DNA of 64,000 bases from an uncultured Eubacteriales bacterium (lineage in GTDB: Bacteria; Bacillota; Clostridia; Christensenellales; Aristaeellaceae), in contig CACXHY010000001.1 in the NCBI GenBank assembly GCA_902767565.1, positions 230,217-294,216 of the forward strand, in the 5' to 3' direction. The notes under the pieces were generated by a model. It saw nothing but the letters and a program-made list of their open reading frames with translations, was not told the origin of the DNA and did not search any database. Positions 55,729 to 64,000 of this stretch are shown one piece after another. Each line of letters opens with the position of its first letter. The stretch's first letter is position 1. Made by a program: the position numbers and the translations under genes.

Positions 55729-57499
55729 CCAGCTCACCGCCTTCCTCGCGCAGCTGGCGCTCCAGCTGCTGCTTGTCGTAGATGCCGCGATAGACGCCGC
55801 CCAGGGCCAGCAGCTCCTCATGCGTGCCGTATTCGACACGTGTGCCGTCCTCCAGCACAAGGATGTGATCCGCGTGCTGGATGGTCGAGATGCGGTGGGC
55901 AATGATCAGGGTCGTGCGGCCAAACCGCATCCTTCTGAGATTGTCCAGAATCTGCTCCTCGGTATCGGTGTCCACGGCGGACAGGGAATCGTCCAGGATG
56001 AGGATCGGCGCGTCTTTCAGCAGGGCCCTGGCAATGGCCGTGCGCTGCTTCTGCCCGCCGGAGATCGTCACGCCGCGTTCGCCCACCAAGGTGTCGTAGC
56101 CCTGCGGGAACTCCATGATGTTGTCATGCACGCAGGCAGCTTTGGCTGCGGCCTCCACCTGCCCGTGGGAGGCATCGTTCACCCCGAAGGCGATGTTGTT
56201 CTCCACCGTGTCGGAGAAGAGGAAGCTGTCCTGGGGCACGTAGGCGATGTCCCGCCGCAGCACCGCCAGGGGGATCTCCCGGATGGGCCGGCCGTTCATG
56301 CGGATCATGTCCGCGTCCTCCGTGTCCCACATCCTCTCCAGCAGGCTCACCAGCGTGGTCTTGCCCGCGCCGGTGCGGCCGATGATGGCCAGGGTCTCCC
56401 CCGCTTCCACATGGACGCTCACATTCGTCAGCGCAGGATTCTCCTCCGCGCCGGGATAAGCGAAACTTAGCCCTTGCAGATCGATGCTGCCGTCCAGTGC
56501 TGTGACGGCCGGGTCGCCCTCGTCCACCACGTCCGGCTTCGCGTCGAAGATCACGCGAATGCGCTTCAGCGACGCCATGCCCTGGGAAATGCTGGACACC
56601 GCCTCACCCACGGCGATCAGCGGCCAGACCAGCATGGTCAGGTAGGTATTGAAAAGAACGAACTGCGCCACGCTGATCGTGCCGTCGATCGCCAGCCAGC
56701 CGCCGTAGAGCAGCGTCATGGCGACGGACACGCCGATGACCAGGTCCAGCAGGGGAAACATCATGGACACCAGCCTGGACACGCCCAGGTTCTTATCCTT
56801 GCACTTCAGGCTGGCCTTCGCGAAGGCATACAGCTCTCTGCGCTCCTGGACAAAAGCCTTGATGACCCGGATGCCGCTGATGGACTCCTGGGTCTGATCG
56901 GTGAGGGAGGCAAAGGCTTCCTGCTTCTCAAGGAAGCGGCGGTGCATGGCTTTTCCGAAGAAGACATCGCCCACGATGATCAGCACCATGGGGATCAGGG
57001 CGACGCCCGTAAGCCGGGCATCCACCTCCCGGATCATGTTATAGAGGACCAGGATCAGTTCCACCGTCGCGTCGAAAGTGGTGATGACGGTCATGCCCAA
57101 AAGCTGACGCACCGACATCAGGTCGCTGGTGAAGTGCGCCATCAGGTCACCGGTTTTATGCTCATTGTAATAGCGGGGAGAAAGGGTCTCAAGATGACGG
57201 AACATGTCGTTCCGGAGGTCCCGCTCAATAGAGCGCGCGCCGCCGAAAAAGCAGAACCGCCAGCCAAAGCGCCCCGTCGCGATCATCAGCGCGAAGAGCA
57301 GCATCCGGAACAGGAGCGGAACGATATCCTCCATGGTGATGGTGACCGGCACCGCCTCAAGCCCTTCGATAATGCGCCGGGTGATCTTGGGCAGCTCCAC
57401 CACCAGCAGATCCACCGCGGTCAGCGAAACAAAGCCCATCAGATACCGGAACCAATATCGCCGGAGGTAGTGTCCGGCCAGTTTGACTTCCCTGTTCAT
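55721..57499 (-). CDS. ABC exporter half-transporter with degenerate ATPase site (BmrC-like)
   Basis: A 592-residue partner subunit. Its ABC domain has Walker A GRTGAGKTT, signature ISGGQKQR and Walker B ILILDDSLSAVD, where aspartate replaces the catalytic glutamate. That substitution is typical of the inactive site in heterodimeric exporters. ATG 57499 is chosen because it lies 6 bases after GGGAGG; the in-frame ATG 57505 abuts it. It is the first gene of a two-gene operon. Confidence 0.92.
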   Translation of the reverse strand: MNREVKLAGHYLRRYWFRYLMGFVSLTAVDLLVVELPKITRRIIEGLEAVPVTITMEDIVPLLFRMLLFALMIATGRFGWRFCFFGGARSIERDLRNDMFRHLETLSPRYYNEHKTGDLMAHFTSDLMSVRQLLGMTVITTFDATVELILVLYNMIREVDARLTGVALIPMVLIIVGDVFFGKAMHRRFLEKQEAFASLTDQTQESISGIRVIKAFVQERRELYAFAKASLKCKDKNLGVSRLVSMMFPLLDLVIGVSVAMTLLYGGWLAIDGTISVAQFVLFNTYLTMLVWPLIAVGEAVSSISQGMASLKRIRVIFDAKPDVVDEGDPAVTALDGSIDLQGLSFAYPGAEENPALTNVSVHVEAGETLAIIGRTGAGKTTLVSLLERMWDTEDADMIRMNGRPIREIPLAVLRRDIAYVPQDSFLFSDTVENNIAFGVNDASHGQVEAAAKAACVHDNIMEFPQGYDTLVGERGVTISGGQKQRTAIARALLKDAPILILDDSLSAVDTDTEEQILDNLRRMRFGRTTLIIAHRISTIQHADHILVLEDGTRVEYGTHEELLALGGVYRGIYDKQQLERQLREEGGELDG

Positions 57500-57527
57500 G
57501 TTCATCCTCCCGAAAGGTACAGGGTGT

Positions 57528-57556
57528 ATCTTATCGCAGGCGGGGGGCAAAGTCAA
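57528..57556 (-). promoter_or_regulatory. promoter of the ABC exporter operon
   Basis: On the minus strand TTGACT (57556-57551), 17-base spacer, TAAGAT (57533-57528). Confidence 0.8.
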
Positions 57557-57668
57557 CCGCAGCGGCGCGGAAAAGACAGGATGCGCAGGCTTTCCCGTCA
57601 GGAAAAAGGAGGAGAGCGGAATACCTTGTTCGTCAGCATCCGCGTCTCCTTCCTGCGGGTGGGTCAGT

Positions 57669-58160
57669 TCAGTCAAACAGGTGCGGTACGTCCTTCACGG
57701 AGCGATAGAGCATGATGCCCAGCACGCCGCAGGACAGGACCTCGCCCAGGCAGACTGTCAGCGTGTTCATCAGGTAGGTGTCTCCCGGCAGGCCGTAGCC
57801 CTTCCAGAGGACAAAAGGAACGATGACCATGTTGCTGATGACCGGCGGGATCCAGGCCAGATACGGCTTGTCGCGCAGCATCCAGGTGCCAATGGCGCCG
57901 AGCAGGGTGGCCACCGGTCCAAGCACGATATCCATGAGGACGCAGCCCATCAGGATGTTGGCCAGCAGGCAGCCGAGCGTAACGCCGGGAATGGCGGCGC
58001 CGGTGAGCACGGGCAGGATCGTCAGCGCTTCGGAAAAGCGCAGCTGCACAGCCTTGCTGTCCAGGTCGAAGAGGTGTGCCACATAGGTCAGCACCACGTA
58101 CAGCGCCGCGATGATGCCCGCCTGGGCAATGGACTTGGTCTTGAGCGATCCCTTAAACAC
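57669..58160 (-). CDS. queT: QueT family queuosine-precursor transporter (ECF S component)
   Basis: A 163-residue membrane protein with five or six helices. AALYVVLTYV, VQLRFSEALTILPVL, IPGVTLGCLLANIL and DIVLGPVATLLGAIGTW are the QueT (DUF988) signatures. It would take up a queuosine precursor such as preQ1 or queuine through the ECF module for tRNA modification. The start is GTG 58160 with AAAGGGGG upstream; the longer frame has no binding site. The leader of about 49 bases is too short to fit a preQ1 riboswitch with confidence. Confidence 0.88.
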   Translation of the reverse strand: MFKGSLKTKSIAQAGIIAALYVVLTYVAHLFDLDSKAVQLRFSEALTILPVLTGAAIPGVTLGCLLANILMGCVLMDIVLGPVATLLGAIGTWMLRDKPYLAWIPPVISNMVIVPFVLWKGYGLPGDTYLMNTLTVCLGEVLSCGVLGIMLYRSVKDVPHLFD

Positions 58161-58215
58161 AGAGATGCCCCCTTTCGATCGATTTGCACAGCGAATACAG
58201 TCGCAGGCGAGGGGC

Positions 58216-58244
58216 ATTGTAGCATAAAGACACGTGTTCCGCAA
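58216..58244 (-). promoter_or_regulatory. queT promoter
   Basis: On the minus strand TTGCGG (58244-58239), 17-base spacer, TACAAT (58221-58216) with an extended -10 TG. Confidence 0.75.
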
Positions 58245-58260
58245 GGATGATCCCGCAGAA

Positions 58261-58280
58261 AAACCGCTCCGAAGAGCGGT
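58261..58280 (-). terminator. terminator of the fhs operon
   Basis: ACCGCTC (58263-58269), loop CGAA, GAGCGGT (58274-58280), followed by TTTTCT on the minus strand. It lies about 185 bases after the DIP1984 stop; that interval holds no gene I can support. Confidence 0.8.
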
Positions 58281-58464
58281 CGAGTCCCCGTACCCACCCT
58301 CGCCGCCGGTCAACGCATGGTCGTGATGGATTCGGAATGAAAGTGCGCCTGTGATCAAAGTGGGGATGAGAGATCTTCACGCGCCCCTTCGCGTCCTGTA
58401 TGTGCCGATGTTGACGCTGCGGCACGGCAGCGTTTGCGTTCGCCCCGGCGGTTACCAGCAAGGA

Positions 58465-58917
58465 TCACTTCAGGTCGTATTTCCAGTTGGCCGCCTGGAT
58501 GACGGCGTCCAGCCTCCGGTGCTCGGCGTTGATCCGGTCGCACTCCTTGCGGAGCGTCCGCACGTCCACGGTGGACAGGATGCGGATCTCCTTGGCGGAA
58601 TAGCGGTCCACCGTCGCGCTGGCCTCCTCGCAGAAGGCGAGCAGCGTTTCGGCGTGCTTGCGGAGCTTCTCACGGCGGGCAAGAAGCGCCGTGAGCGTCT
58701 CCCCCTCCACTTTAGTGTGGCTGTTGGTCAGGTTGATGCGGGTGATGAGCGATTCCTCTTCGTCGAGGCAGCGGGTCAGTTCCGACAGCAGTTCGGCGGG
58801 ATCCTCGGCAGGCTCCGTGCCTTCCTGCTTTTTGGCGTTGCTGCGCAGCCGCTGCTTTATCTGCTCGATGCGCCGGGTCAGGTCGGCGCGCTGCTGCAGG
58901 GCTTCCGCGATCTTCAT
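58465..58917 (-). CDS. DIP1984 family protein
   Basis: A 150-residue, almost wholly helical coiled-coil protein. MKIAEALQQRADLTRRIEQIKQRL, ARINLTNSHTKVEG-like and RYSAKEIRILSTVDVRTLRKECDRINAEHR blocks mark the DIP1984 family, sometimes called septicolysin; no toxin activity is established. GAGAGGAG lies upstream of ATG 58917. It starts 14 bases after fhs, so the two are co-transcribed. No function is assigned. Confidence 0.82.
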   Translation of the reverse strand: MKIAEALQQRADLTRRIEQIKQRLRSNAKKQEGTEPAEDPAELLSELTRCLDEEESLITRINLTNSHTKVEGETLTALLARREKLRKHAETLLAFCEEASATVDRYSAKEIRILSTVDVRTLRKECDRINAEHRRLDAVIQAANWKYDLK

Positions 58918-58931
58918 GATTTCGTCTCCTC

Positions 58932-60599
58932 TCAGAACAGGCCCACGATCCGTCCGTCCTCCGCCACATCGATGTTCAGGGCGGCGGGGGCCTTCGGCAG
59001 GCCGGGCATGGCGATGATGTCGCCCGCGAAGGCCACGATGAAGCCGGCGCCGGCGCTGAGCCTGGCGGACCGGATGGTCAGGGTGTAGCCCTCCGGCGCG
59101 CCGAGTTTCTTCGGATCGTCGGAGAAGGAATACTGCGTCTTGGCGATGCACACGGGGGCTTTGTCCCAGCCCTCAGCCTCCAGATCGGCCAGCTGTTTGA
59201 GGACGCCCGCCCCGAAGGTGATGTCCGCCGCGTGGTAGACGCGCTTTGCGACAGCCGTGATCTTGTCCTTCAGCGGGGCCTCGTCGGCGTAGCAGAAGCT
59301 CGGCGCGGTCTTCTCCCGGGCGTCCACGGTGCGGCAGACCAGGTCCGCCAGCTCCTTCACGCCCTCGCCGCCCTTGGCCCAGCCGTCGCAGAACTCGCAG
59401 GGCACGTTCAGTGCCGCGCAGGTATCCTTCACCAGGGCGATCTCCGCCTCGGTGTCGCTGACAAAGTGGTTCACCGCCACGATCACGGGCAGCCGGTAGA
59501 CACCGCGCAGGTTCTCGATGTGCTGCGTCAGGTTCGGCAGGCCCTTGCGGAGCGCGTCGAGGTTCTCCTGGTTCAGTTCCGCCTTGGGGCAGCCGCCGTG
59601 ATGCTTCAGCGCGCGCACGGTGGCCACCAGCACCACCGCGTCGGGCCAGAGCCCGGCCTGACGGCACTTGATGTCCAGGAATTTCTCCGCGCCGAGATCC
59701 GCGCCGAAGCCCGCCTCGGTCACGACGTAATCCGCCAGCTTCAGGGCGGTGCGGGTGGCGATCACGCTGTTGCAGCCGTGGGCGATGTTGGCAAAGGGGC
59801 CGCCGTGCATGAGGCAGGGGGTGCCGTCGATGGTCTGCACCAGATTGGGCTGCAGGGCATCGCGCAGCAAGGCCGTCATGGCGCCTTCCGCGTGGAGATC
59901 CCCGGCCGTCACGGGCTTGCCGTCAAAGGTGCGGGCAACCTGCAGCCGGGCCAGACGCGCCTTCAGGTCCTGCAGGGAGGAAGCCAGGCAGAACACCGCC
60001 ATGACCTCGCTGGCCGCGGTGATGTCAAAGCCATCCTCCCGGGGCATGCCGTTGGCCTTGCCGCCCAGTCCTGACACGATCTGACGGAGCTGCCGGTCGT
60101 TCACGTCCAGGCAGCGGCGCCAGGTGACCTTGCGGGGGTCGATGCCCAGGGGGTTCCCCTGCTGGATGTGGTTGTCCACCATGGCAGCGAGCAGGTTGTT
60201 GGCCGCGGTGATGGCGTGGAGGTCGCCGGTGAAATGCAGGTTGATGGCCTCCATGGGCAGCACCTGTGCCCAGCCGCCGCCGGTGGCGCCGCCCTTCATG
60301 CCGAAGACCGGCCCCAGGGAGGGCTCGCGCAGTGCCAGCATGGATCTCTTCCCGATCTTCGTCATGCCGTCGGCCAGACCGACGGAAACGGTGGTCTTGC
60401 CCTCACCGGCGGGGGTCGGGGTAATCGCGGTCACGAGGATCAGCTTTCCCTGTTTGCCGGAGGGGACCGCAGCGGGGTCGACCTTGGCGACAATGCGTCC
60501 GTAGGGGGACAAGGCTTCTTCGGGGATGCCGGCCTTTTCGGCGATCACGGCGATCGGTCTGGGGGTACAGGACTGGGCGATCTCGATGTCGATGGGCAT
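58932..60599 (-). CDS. fhs: formate-tetrahydrofolate ligase
   Basis: Joins formate to tetrahydrofolate with ATP, feeding one-carbon units into purine synthesis or the Wood-Ljungdahl methyl branch. The 555-residue length is typical. The P-loop [11 protein letters not shown] lies at about residues 55-65, with [18 protein letters not shown] and [14 protein letters not shown] as further signatures. ATG 60599 follows AAGGAGG. The promoter is divergent from that of yebC. No other acetogenesis genes are in the window, so a full pathway cannot be claimed. Confidence 0.97.
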   Translation of the reverse strand: MPIDIEIAQSCTPRPIAVIAEKAGIPEEALSPYGRIVAKVDPAAVPSGKQGKLILVTAITPTPAGEGKTTVSVGLADGMTKIGKRSMLALREPSLGPVFGMKGGATGGGWAQVLPMEAINLHFTGDLHAITAANNLLAAMVDNHIQQGNPLGIDPRKVTWRRCLDVNDRQLRQIVSGLGGKANGMPREDGFDITAASEVMAVFCLASSLQDLKARLARLQVARTFDGKPVTAGDLHAEGAMTALLRDALQPNLVQTIDGTPCLMHGGPFANIAHGCNSVIATRTALKLADYVVTEAGFGADLGAEKFLDIKCRQAGLWPDAVVLVATVRALKHHGGCPKAELNQENLDALRKGLPNLTQHIENLRGVYRLPVIVAVNHFVSDTEAEIALVKDTCAALNVPCEFCDGWAKGGEGVKELADLVCRTVDAREKTAPSFCYADEAPLKDKITAVAKRVYHAADITFGAGVLKQLADLEAEGWDKAPVCIAKTQYSFSDDPKKLGAPEGYTLTIRSARLSAGAGFIVAFAGDIIAMPGLPKAPAALNIDVAEDGRIVGLF

Positions 60600-60642
60600 G
60601 GATTCGGCCTCCTTTTCGGGTGGTGGGTTCGAATGCGCGGCC

Positions 60643-60671
60643 ATTATAGCAGATTCGGCCCGGACGCGCAA
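60643..60671 (-). promoter_or_regulatory. fhs promoter
   Basis: On the minus strand TTGCGC (60671-60666), 17-base spacer, TATAAT (60648-60643) with an extended -10 TG. Confidence 0.85.
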
Positions 60672-60685
60672 GGCGGAAAAAGCAC

Positions 60686-60715
60686 TTGACGGCGCTTGCA
60701 GGCCCATGCTATAAT
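60686..60715 (+). promoter_or_regulatory. yebC promoter
   Basis: TTGACG (60686-60691), 18-base spacer, TATAAT (60710-60715) with an extended -10 TG. Confidence 0.85.
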
Positions 60716-60754
60716 GCGATGTTGAAATCTGTGTTCCGCAAGGAGGAATTCGCA

Positions 60755-61498
60755 ATGTCCGGACATTCGAAATGGCATAATATCCAGGCAAAGAAGGGCA
60801 AGGCCGACGCGGCCCGCGGCGCCATCTTCACCAAGATCGGCCGCGAGATCGCCATCGCCGTGCGTGAAGGCGGCGCAAACCCCGACTCCAACGGCAAGCT
60901 GCGCGACGTCATCGCCAAGGCCAAGGCCAACAATATGCCCAACGACAATATCCAGCGCTCCATCAAGAAGGCCAGCGGCGAGCTTTCCAACGTGGTCTAT
61001 GAGCAGATCACCTACGAAGGCTATGCCCCCGGCGGCGTGGCGATCATCGTCGAGACCATCACCGACAACCGCAACCGCACCGCCAGCGACGTGCGCCACT
61101 GCTTTGCCAAGTACGACGGCAACATGGGCACCAACGGCTCCGTGTCCTTCATGTTCGACGAAAAGGGCCTGATCGTCATCGAACGCACGCCCGACATGGA
61201 CGAGGACGAGCTGATGATGATGGCGCTTGACGCCGGCGCCGAGGATATGAAGGCCCTCGACGACGCCTTCGAGATCTACACGGCTCCTTCCGACTTCCAC
61301 AATGTGCGCGAGTCGCTGGAGCAGCAGGGCCTGAGCTTCATCTCCGCCGAGGTGCAGATGATCCCGCAGAACCTGGTGTCCGTCACCGACCCCGACACCG
61401 TCACCAAGATCCGCAAGATGCTGGACCTCCTCGACGAGAGCGACGACGTGCAGAACGTGTTCCACAACGCGGATCTGCCGGATGAGGACGAGGAGTAA
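60755..61498 (+). CDS. yebC: YebC/PmpR family protein
   Basis: A 247-residue three-domain protein described as a transcription regulator and, more recently, as a factor relieving ribosome stalling at proline-rich stretches. The start [21 protein letters not shown] is invariant in the family; [14 protein letters not shown] and a late [15 protein letters not shown] follow. ATG 60755 lies 7 bases after AAGGAGG. It is monocistronic with a strong terminator. Confidence 0.96.
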   Translation: MSGHSKWHNIQAKKGKADAARGAIFTKIGREIAIAVREGGANPDSNGKLRDVIAKAKANNMPNDNIQRSIKKASGELSNVVYEQITYEGYAPGGVAIIVETITDNRNRTASDVRHCFAKYDGNMGTNGSVSFMFDEKGLIVIERTPDMDEDELMMMALDAGAEDMKALDDAFEIYTAPSDFHNVRESLEQQGLSFISAEVQMIPQNLVSVTDPDTVTKIRKMLDLLDESDDVQNVFHNADLPDEDEE

Positions 61499-61517
61499 GG
61501 CCGCACCGATGCAAAAG

Positions 61518-61537
61518 CCTCCTTCGGGAGGTTTTTT
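61518..61537 (+). terminator. yebC terminator
   Basis: CCTCC (61518-61522), loop TTCG, GGAGG (61527-61531), then TTTTTT. Confidence 0.88.
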
Positions 61538-61551
61538 GCTTGGGAACAGAA

Positions 61552-61580
61552 TTGCAAAGGGACTGCGGATATGGTATACT
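61552..61580 (+). promoter_or_regulatory. promoter of the Fic gene
   Basis: TTGCAA (61552-61557), 17-base spacer, TATACT (61575-61580). Confidence 0.8.
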
Positions 61581-61588
61581 GGGGCCGG

Positions 61589-61623
61589 TTATTGCATCAA
61601 ACCCATCAAATTTGATGCAATAA
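61589..61623. promoter_or_regulatory. 13-bp perfect inverted repeat at the Fic transcription start
   Basis: TTATTGCATCAAA (61589-61601) and TTTGATGCAATAA (61611-61623), 9-base spacer. It begins about 9 bases after the -10, so it can be an operator, an RNA hairpin, or both. It ends 22 bases before the Fic ATG. Confidence 0.75.
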
Positions 61624-61645
61624 ACTGCCGTGTGGAGGGATCGCG

Positions 61646-62683
61646 ATGCACCGCTTCGATTATCGTTTTCTGAAGGACAGCGTGCCTGCGCAGACGCTCG
61701 GGATCCTGGGGATCGTGGCCGACCTGAACGCCAGAGAAGAGATGCGCGAGACCGCGAATCCAAAGGTCTTTGACCTCCTGCGTCACAGCGCGCGGATCGA
61801 TTCGGTGCGAAGCAGCAACGCGATCGAGGGCATCGTCACAGCAAAGGACCGCTATCCGGTGCTGCTGGAACAGAACGAGCCGCCCGTCGGCCACGACGAA
61901 AAGGAGATCCTTGGCTACAGGCAGGCTCTTGACGAGATTTACGGGCCGGATCTCCCGACGCTGTCCGAAGGTCTGATCCGGCACTTCCACCGGCTGCTCT
62001 TTGCCCAGACCTCGAACCGAGCCGGAATGTACAAGCGCGAGGACAACTGGATCCAGGAGCGGGACGCCCGGGGGCGGATCCATGTCCGGTTCGTCCCCGT
62101 TCCGGCGGCTGAAACGGAAGAAGCGATGAATCAGCTCATTCTCGCATGGCGCGAGGCCGCGCAGGATCCGTCCATCCATCCCCTTCTGCTGACCGCCTGT
62201 TTTGTCGTGGACTTCCTGTGCATTCATCCGTTCGCCGACGGAAACGGGCGCGTCTCAAGGCTGCTGACATCCCTGCTCCTTGAGCGGGCCGGTTTTCGGA
62301 TCAGCCGTTTTATCTCCCTGGACCGGATCACACAGGAGTATCTCTGCGGCTACTACGAGGCGCTGAAGCAGTCCTCCGCAGGATGGCACGAAAACCGCAG
62401 CAGCTACGACCCCTTCATAATCTACCTTATGCAGATCCTGTACCGGGCTTACAAAGAACTGGACGACCGCTTCGTCGCGAATCAGACCGCGCGGGTGCCC
62501 AAGGCCAGACAAATTGAGAACCTTCTGCTGAACACCTTCGTGCCCGTCTCCAAGCAGCACATCGCGGAGCGCTTCCCGGACATCAGCGTGACGACAATCG
62601 AGCGGGTCCTCTCCCAGATGCTGAAAAGGGAGCAGATCGTGAAGATCGGCTCCCGGAAAGACGCGCGGTACAAGGTGAAGTGA
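61646..62683 (+). CDS. class II Fic protein with C-terminal winged helix
   Basis: A 345-residue Fic-domain enzyme, probably transferring AMP to a protein hydroxyl. The catalytic motif HPFADGNGR is at 194-202. An inhibitory alpha-helix motif S57-NAI-E61-G62 lies N-terminal to it, placing the protein in class II, where the helix restrains activity. The C-terminus (about 285-345, KQHIAERFPDISVTTIERVLSQMLKREQIVKIG) is a winged helix likely to bind DNA. The strong inverted repeat at the transcription start could be its own operator. GGAGGG lies upstream of ATG 61646. Confidence 0.9.
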   Translation: MHRFDYRFLKDSVPAQTLGILGIVADLNAREEMRETANPKVFDLLRHSARIDSVRSSNAIEGIVTAKDRYPVLLEQNEPPVGHDEKEILGYRQALDEIYGPDLPTLSEGLIRHFHRLLFAQTSNRAGMYKREDNWIQERDARGRIHVRFVPVPAAETEEAMNQLILAWREAAQDPSIHPLLLTACFVVDFLCIHPFADGNGRVSRLLTSLLLERAGFRISRFISLDRITQEYLCGYYEALKQSSAGWHENRSSYDPFIIYLMQILYRAYKELDDRFVANQTARVPKARQIENLLLNTFVPVSKQHIAERFPDISVTTIERVLSQMLKREQIVKIGSRKDARYKVK

Positions 62684-62728
62684 CGGGGTTCCCGCCTGAA
62701 CGTCCGCCCGGCCCCGCGTTCTGTCACA

Positions 62729-62772
62729 AAGGCGCGTTTTCACCCTTCCGCAAGAGTGAGAAAACGCGCCTT
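62729..62772 (+). terminator. probable terminator after the Fic gene
   Basis: AAGGCGCGTTTTC (62729-62741) and GAAAACGCGCCTT (62760-62772), 13-bp perfect arms; the T-run is weak (TTCTGAT). Confidence 0.6.
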
Positions 62773-62907
62773 CTGATACTGATCTCACTGACAGACGCGA
62801 TCCGGCAGCAAAGGGATTTCGCGGCCGTTTTTCCGGCTTTTCATTCTGCGTTCCGCATTTCATACAGTGTTCTTGACCGGGATCAGTATGAGAACCGTCC
62901 GTCCCGA
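62773..62907. other. short non-coding gap with distant inverted repeat
   Basis: No gene. ATACTGATC (near 62776-62784) is complementary to GATCAGTAT (near 62881-62889), which could close a loop of about 95 bases. Confidence 0.35.
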
Positions 62908-63909
62908 TCAGGCCGCGTTCTCCAGCGCCAGCCAGTCCTGCCGCACGATCCAGCGGAAGAGGGAGAGCGCCGTCTCGTAGTCCATGAAGTCGTCGCGGTT
63001 CGCGGCTCCGTCCAGGTGCTTCACGAGCGCCGCCTCGGGGTGGAACTGCAGGCCGACGGCGAAGGTCTTGTCGGTGCGCTCCACAGCCTCGATCATTTGG
63101 ACGCCGCCGGTCACGGTGACGCCGGTCACGGCGAGCCGCGTGTAGTCCACGCTCCGCACCGCCTGGTGATGCCAGGACGGGCAGCCCGTCAGGGTCTCCG
63201 TGCCGACGATCTCATACAGCAGGGAGTCCGTCGCCACCCGGACTTCGTGCGGCGCGTAATCCCGGTAGGAATCCGGCGCTGCCTTCTGATTCCGGTGCTC
63301 GTACGCGTATCCGAGGCCCTCCTCGGCAAAGTAAGCGGGGATATCCTGGATGATCTCCGCGCCGGAGACGACGGACAGCATCTGCATCCCGCGGCAGAAG
63401 CCCATCACCGGGATGTCGTGATCCAGGCAGAAGCTCATGGTCAGATAGTCGGAGACGTCCCGCTCCGCGTTGTAGTCGATCTCCTCCGGGATCCCGTGCC
63501 AGGGTTCCGGGGTGTAGTACAGGGTCGGGCTGATGTCCTCGCCGCCGGTGAACAGGACGATGCTCACGTCCGCCACGGCCGCTTCCGCGTTGGAGCCGTG
63601 CCAGGTGTTGCAGCGGACGAGCTTCGCGCTTTCCTCATCGAGCGAGCCCAGCGCGGTGACATTCTCCGTCAGGCGGCCGCCCTCATCGTACTTCAGATCG
63701 GCGGAGAAGACCTGATCCAGCAGGACCCAGGTGCCGCCGGCCTCCTCGACTGCCCGGCAGATGTTCGTGAAGAATTCCGAGTCCGTGTCGGCCCGCCATG
63801 CGATGCCGACGACCGCCCCGCCGGGAAACGGCGTGACATCCGCAAAAGCGGGCACCAGGAGCCCGGTCGTCAGCAGCACGACCGCCATGAGGCAAAAAGC
63901 CTTTTTCAT
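62908..63909 (-). CDS. secreted class-I glutamine amidotransferase-like hydrolase (peptidase C26)
   Basis: A 333-residue exported protein. Residues 1-23 are a signal peptide (cleavage near AFA-DV). The catalytic triad of gamma-glutamyl hydrolases is visible: C172 in GFCRGMQ, H290 and E292 in QFHPEA. FTGGEDISPTLYY matches the PuuD-like group. PuuD itself is cytoplasmic and cleaves gamma-glutamyl-GABA, so the export signal is unusual; an extracellular gamma-glutamyl peptide or folate polyglutamate is a possible substrate. ATG 63909 follows GGGAGAGG. Confidence 0.87.
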   Translation of the reverse strand: MKKAFCLMAVVLLTTGLLVPAFADVTPFPGGAVVGIAWRADTDSEFFTNICRAVEEAGGTWVLLDQVFSADLKYDEGGRLTENVTALGSLDEESAKLVRCNTWHGSNAEAAVADVSIVLFTGGEDISPTLYYTPEPWHGIPEEIDYNAERDVSDYLTMSFCLDHDIPVMGFCRGMQMLSVVSGAEIIQDIPAYFAEEGLGYAYEHRNQKAAPDSYRDYAPHEVRVATDSLLYEIVGTETLTGCPSWHHQAVRSVDYTRLAVTGVTVTGGVQMIEAVERTDKTFAVGLQFHPEAALVKHLDGAANRDDFMDYETALSLFRWIVRQDWLALENAA

Positions 63910-63950
63910 ACAGACCTCTCCCTTAACATCCGATTTCCATCAGGCAGCGA

Positions 63951-63970
63951 CGCCGGCCCGAAAGCCGGCG
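63951..63970. other. hairpin near the window end
   Basis: CGCCGGC (63951-63957) and GCCGGCG (63964-63970), loop CCGAAA, without a T-run on either strand. Nothing else is seen between 63910 and 64000. Confidence 0.35.
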
Positions 63971-64000
63971 GCGCCGCAAAGCCTCATTCAAAAGCTCACC

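Noticed and set aside
58161-58215. preQ1 riboswitch upstream of queT
   Set aside because: The predicted leader is only about 49 bases. The GCCCCT that could pair with the ribosome binding site lies at or before the transcription start, and no preQ1 core sequence is seen.

Overview
The window reads as one stretch of a GC-rich anaerobic Clostridia chromosome. The support is a pyruvate:ferredoxin oxidoreductase, formate-tetrahydrofolate ligase, a membrane pyrophosphatase, Clostridia-type small proteins (DUF1836, DIP1984, a CSICTGEQ-motif protein), Gram-positive SOS boxes at lexA and recA, and sigma-A promoters with TTGACA/TATAAT spacing of 16-18. Many genes for plant polysaccharide use suggest a gut or rumen commensal; I cannot name the species. 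No prophage or CRISPR array is visible.

Layout. 1-3400: cytoplasmic GH127 beta-L-arabinofuranosidase and GH27 alpha-galactosidase in one operon. 3460-3685: tRNA-Thr(CGT) and tRNA-Pro(CGG). 3.7-7.2 kb (minus): coaX with an ECF S component, then a secreted SH3/Ig-like protein. 7.5-9 kb: lexA-msrC with two SOS boxes. 9-12.5 kb (minus): an rRNA methyltransferase and a secreted GH26 with three carbohydrate-binding-like modules. 12.6-18.6 kb: SOS-controlled recA, then small regulatory or secreted genes, an SGNH hydrolase, YbjN and a transglutaminase-like protein. 18.7-25.4 kb: nifJ, nadE, a PPOX-fold protein, MarR and an esterase. 25.4-30.8 kb (minus): a BMP-type nucleoside ABC transporter (binding protein, ATPase, two permeases). 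30.9-33.0 kb: YitT, then rplM-rpsI.

The most unusual part is 33.0-38.3 kb. The last 52 bp of rpsI, including its stop codon, recur exactly at 35605-35656. The AT-richer 2.6 kb between the copies therefore looks like an element integrated at the 3' end of rpsI, cutting that gene off from its native terminator at about 35.7 kb. The element has no visible integrase. It carries a one-promoter minus-strand operon: an unknown 124-aa protein, a structured spacer, a DUF4417 protein, an Ntox50-like toxin-domain protein and a coupled 91-aa acidic protein (candidate immunity). A third, diverged copy of the rpsI tail and terminator lies at about 37521-37602. It brackets a second segment with a secreted 463-aa protein, and a Phd-Doc toxin-antitoxin pair follows. 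This suggests repeated accretion at one attachment site.

38.4-45.6 kb: PAP2 phosphatase, a 74-aa conserved protein, enolase, an ECF sigma / zinc-finger anti-sigma / DUF4097 operon, a cytoplasmic GH26 and ThrH. 45.7-50.4 kb: a 1569-aa secreted protein with nine SdrD-B-like repeats and no sortase signal. 50.6-64 kb: hppA, GntR, a heterodimeric ABC exporter, queT, fhs with a DIP1984 gene, yebC, a class II Fic protein behind a 13-bp perfect inverted repeat, and a secreted class-I amidotransferase-like (C26) protein.

Opposite-strand open frames are very long in this GC-rich DNA and were rejected as shadows. Starts were chosen by ribosome binding sites; TTG or GTG starts are inferred for several genes, including rplM.
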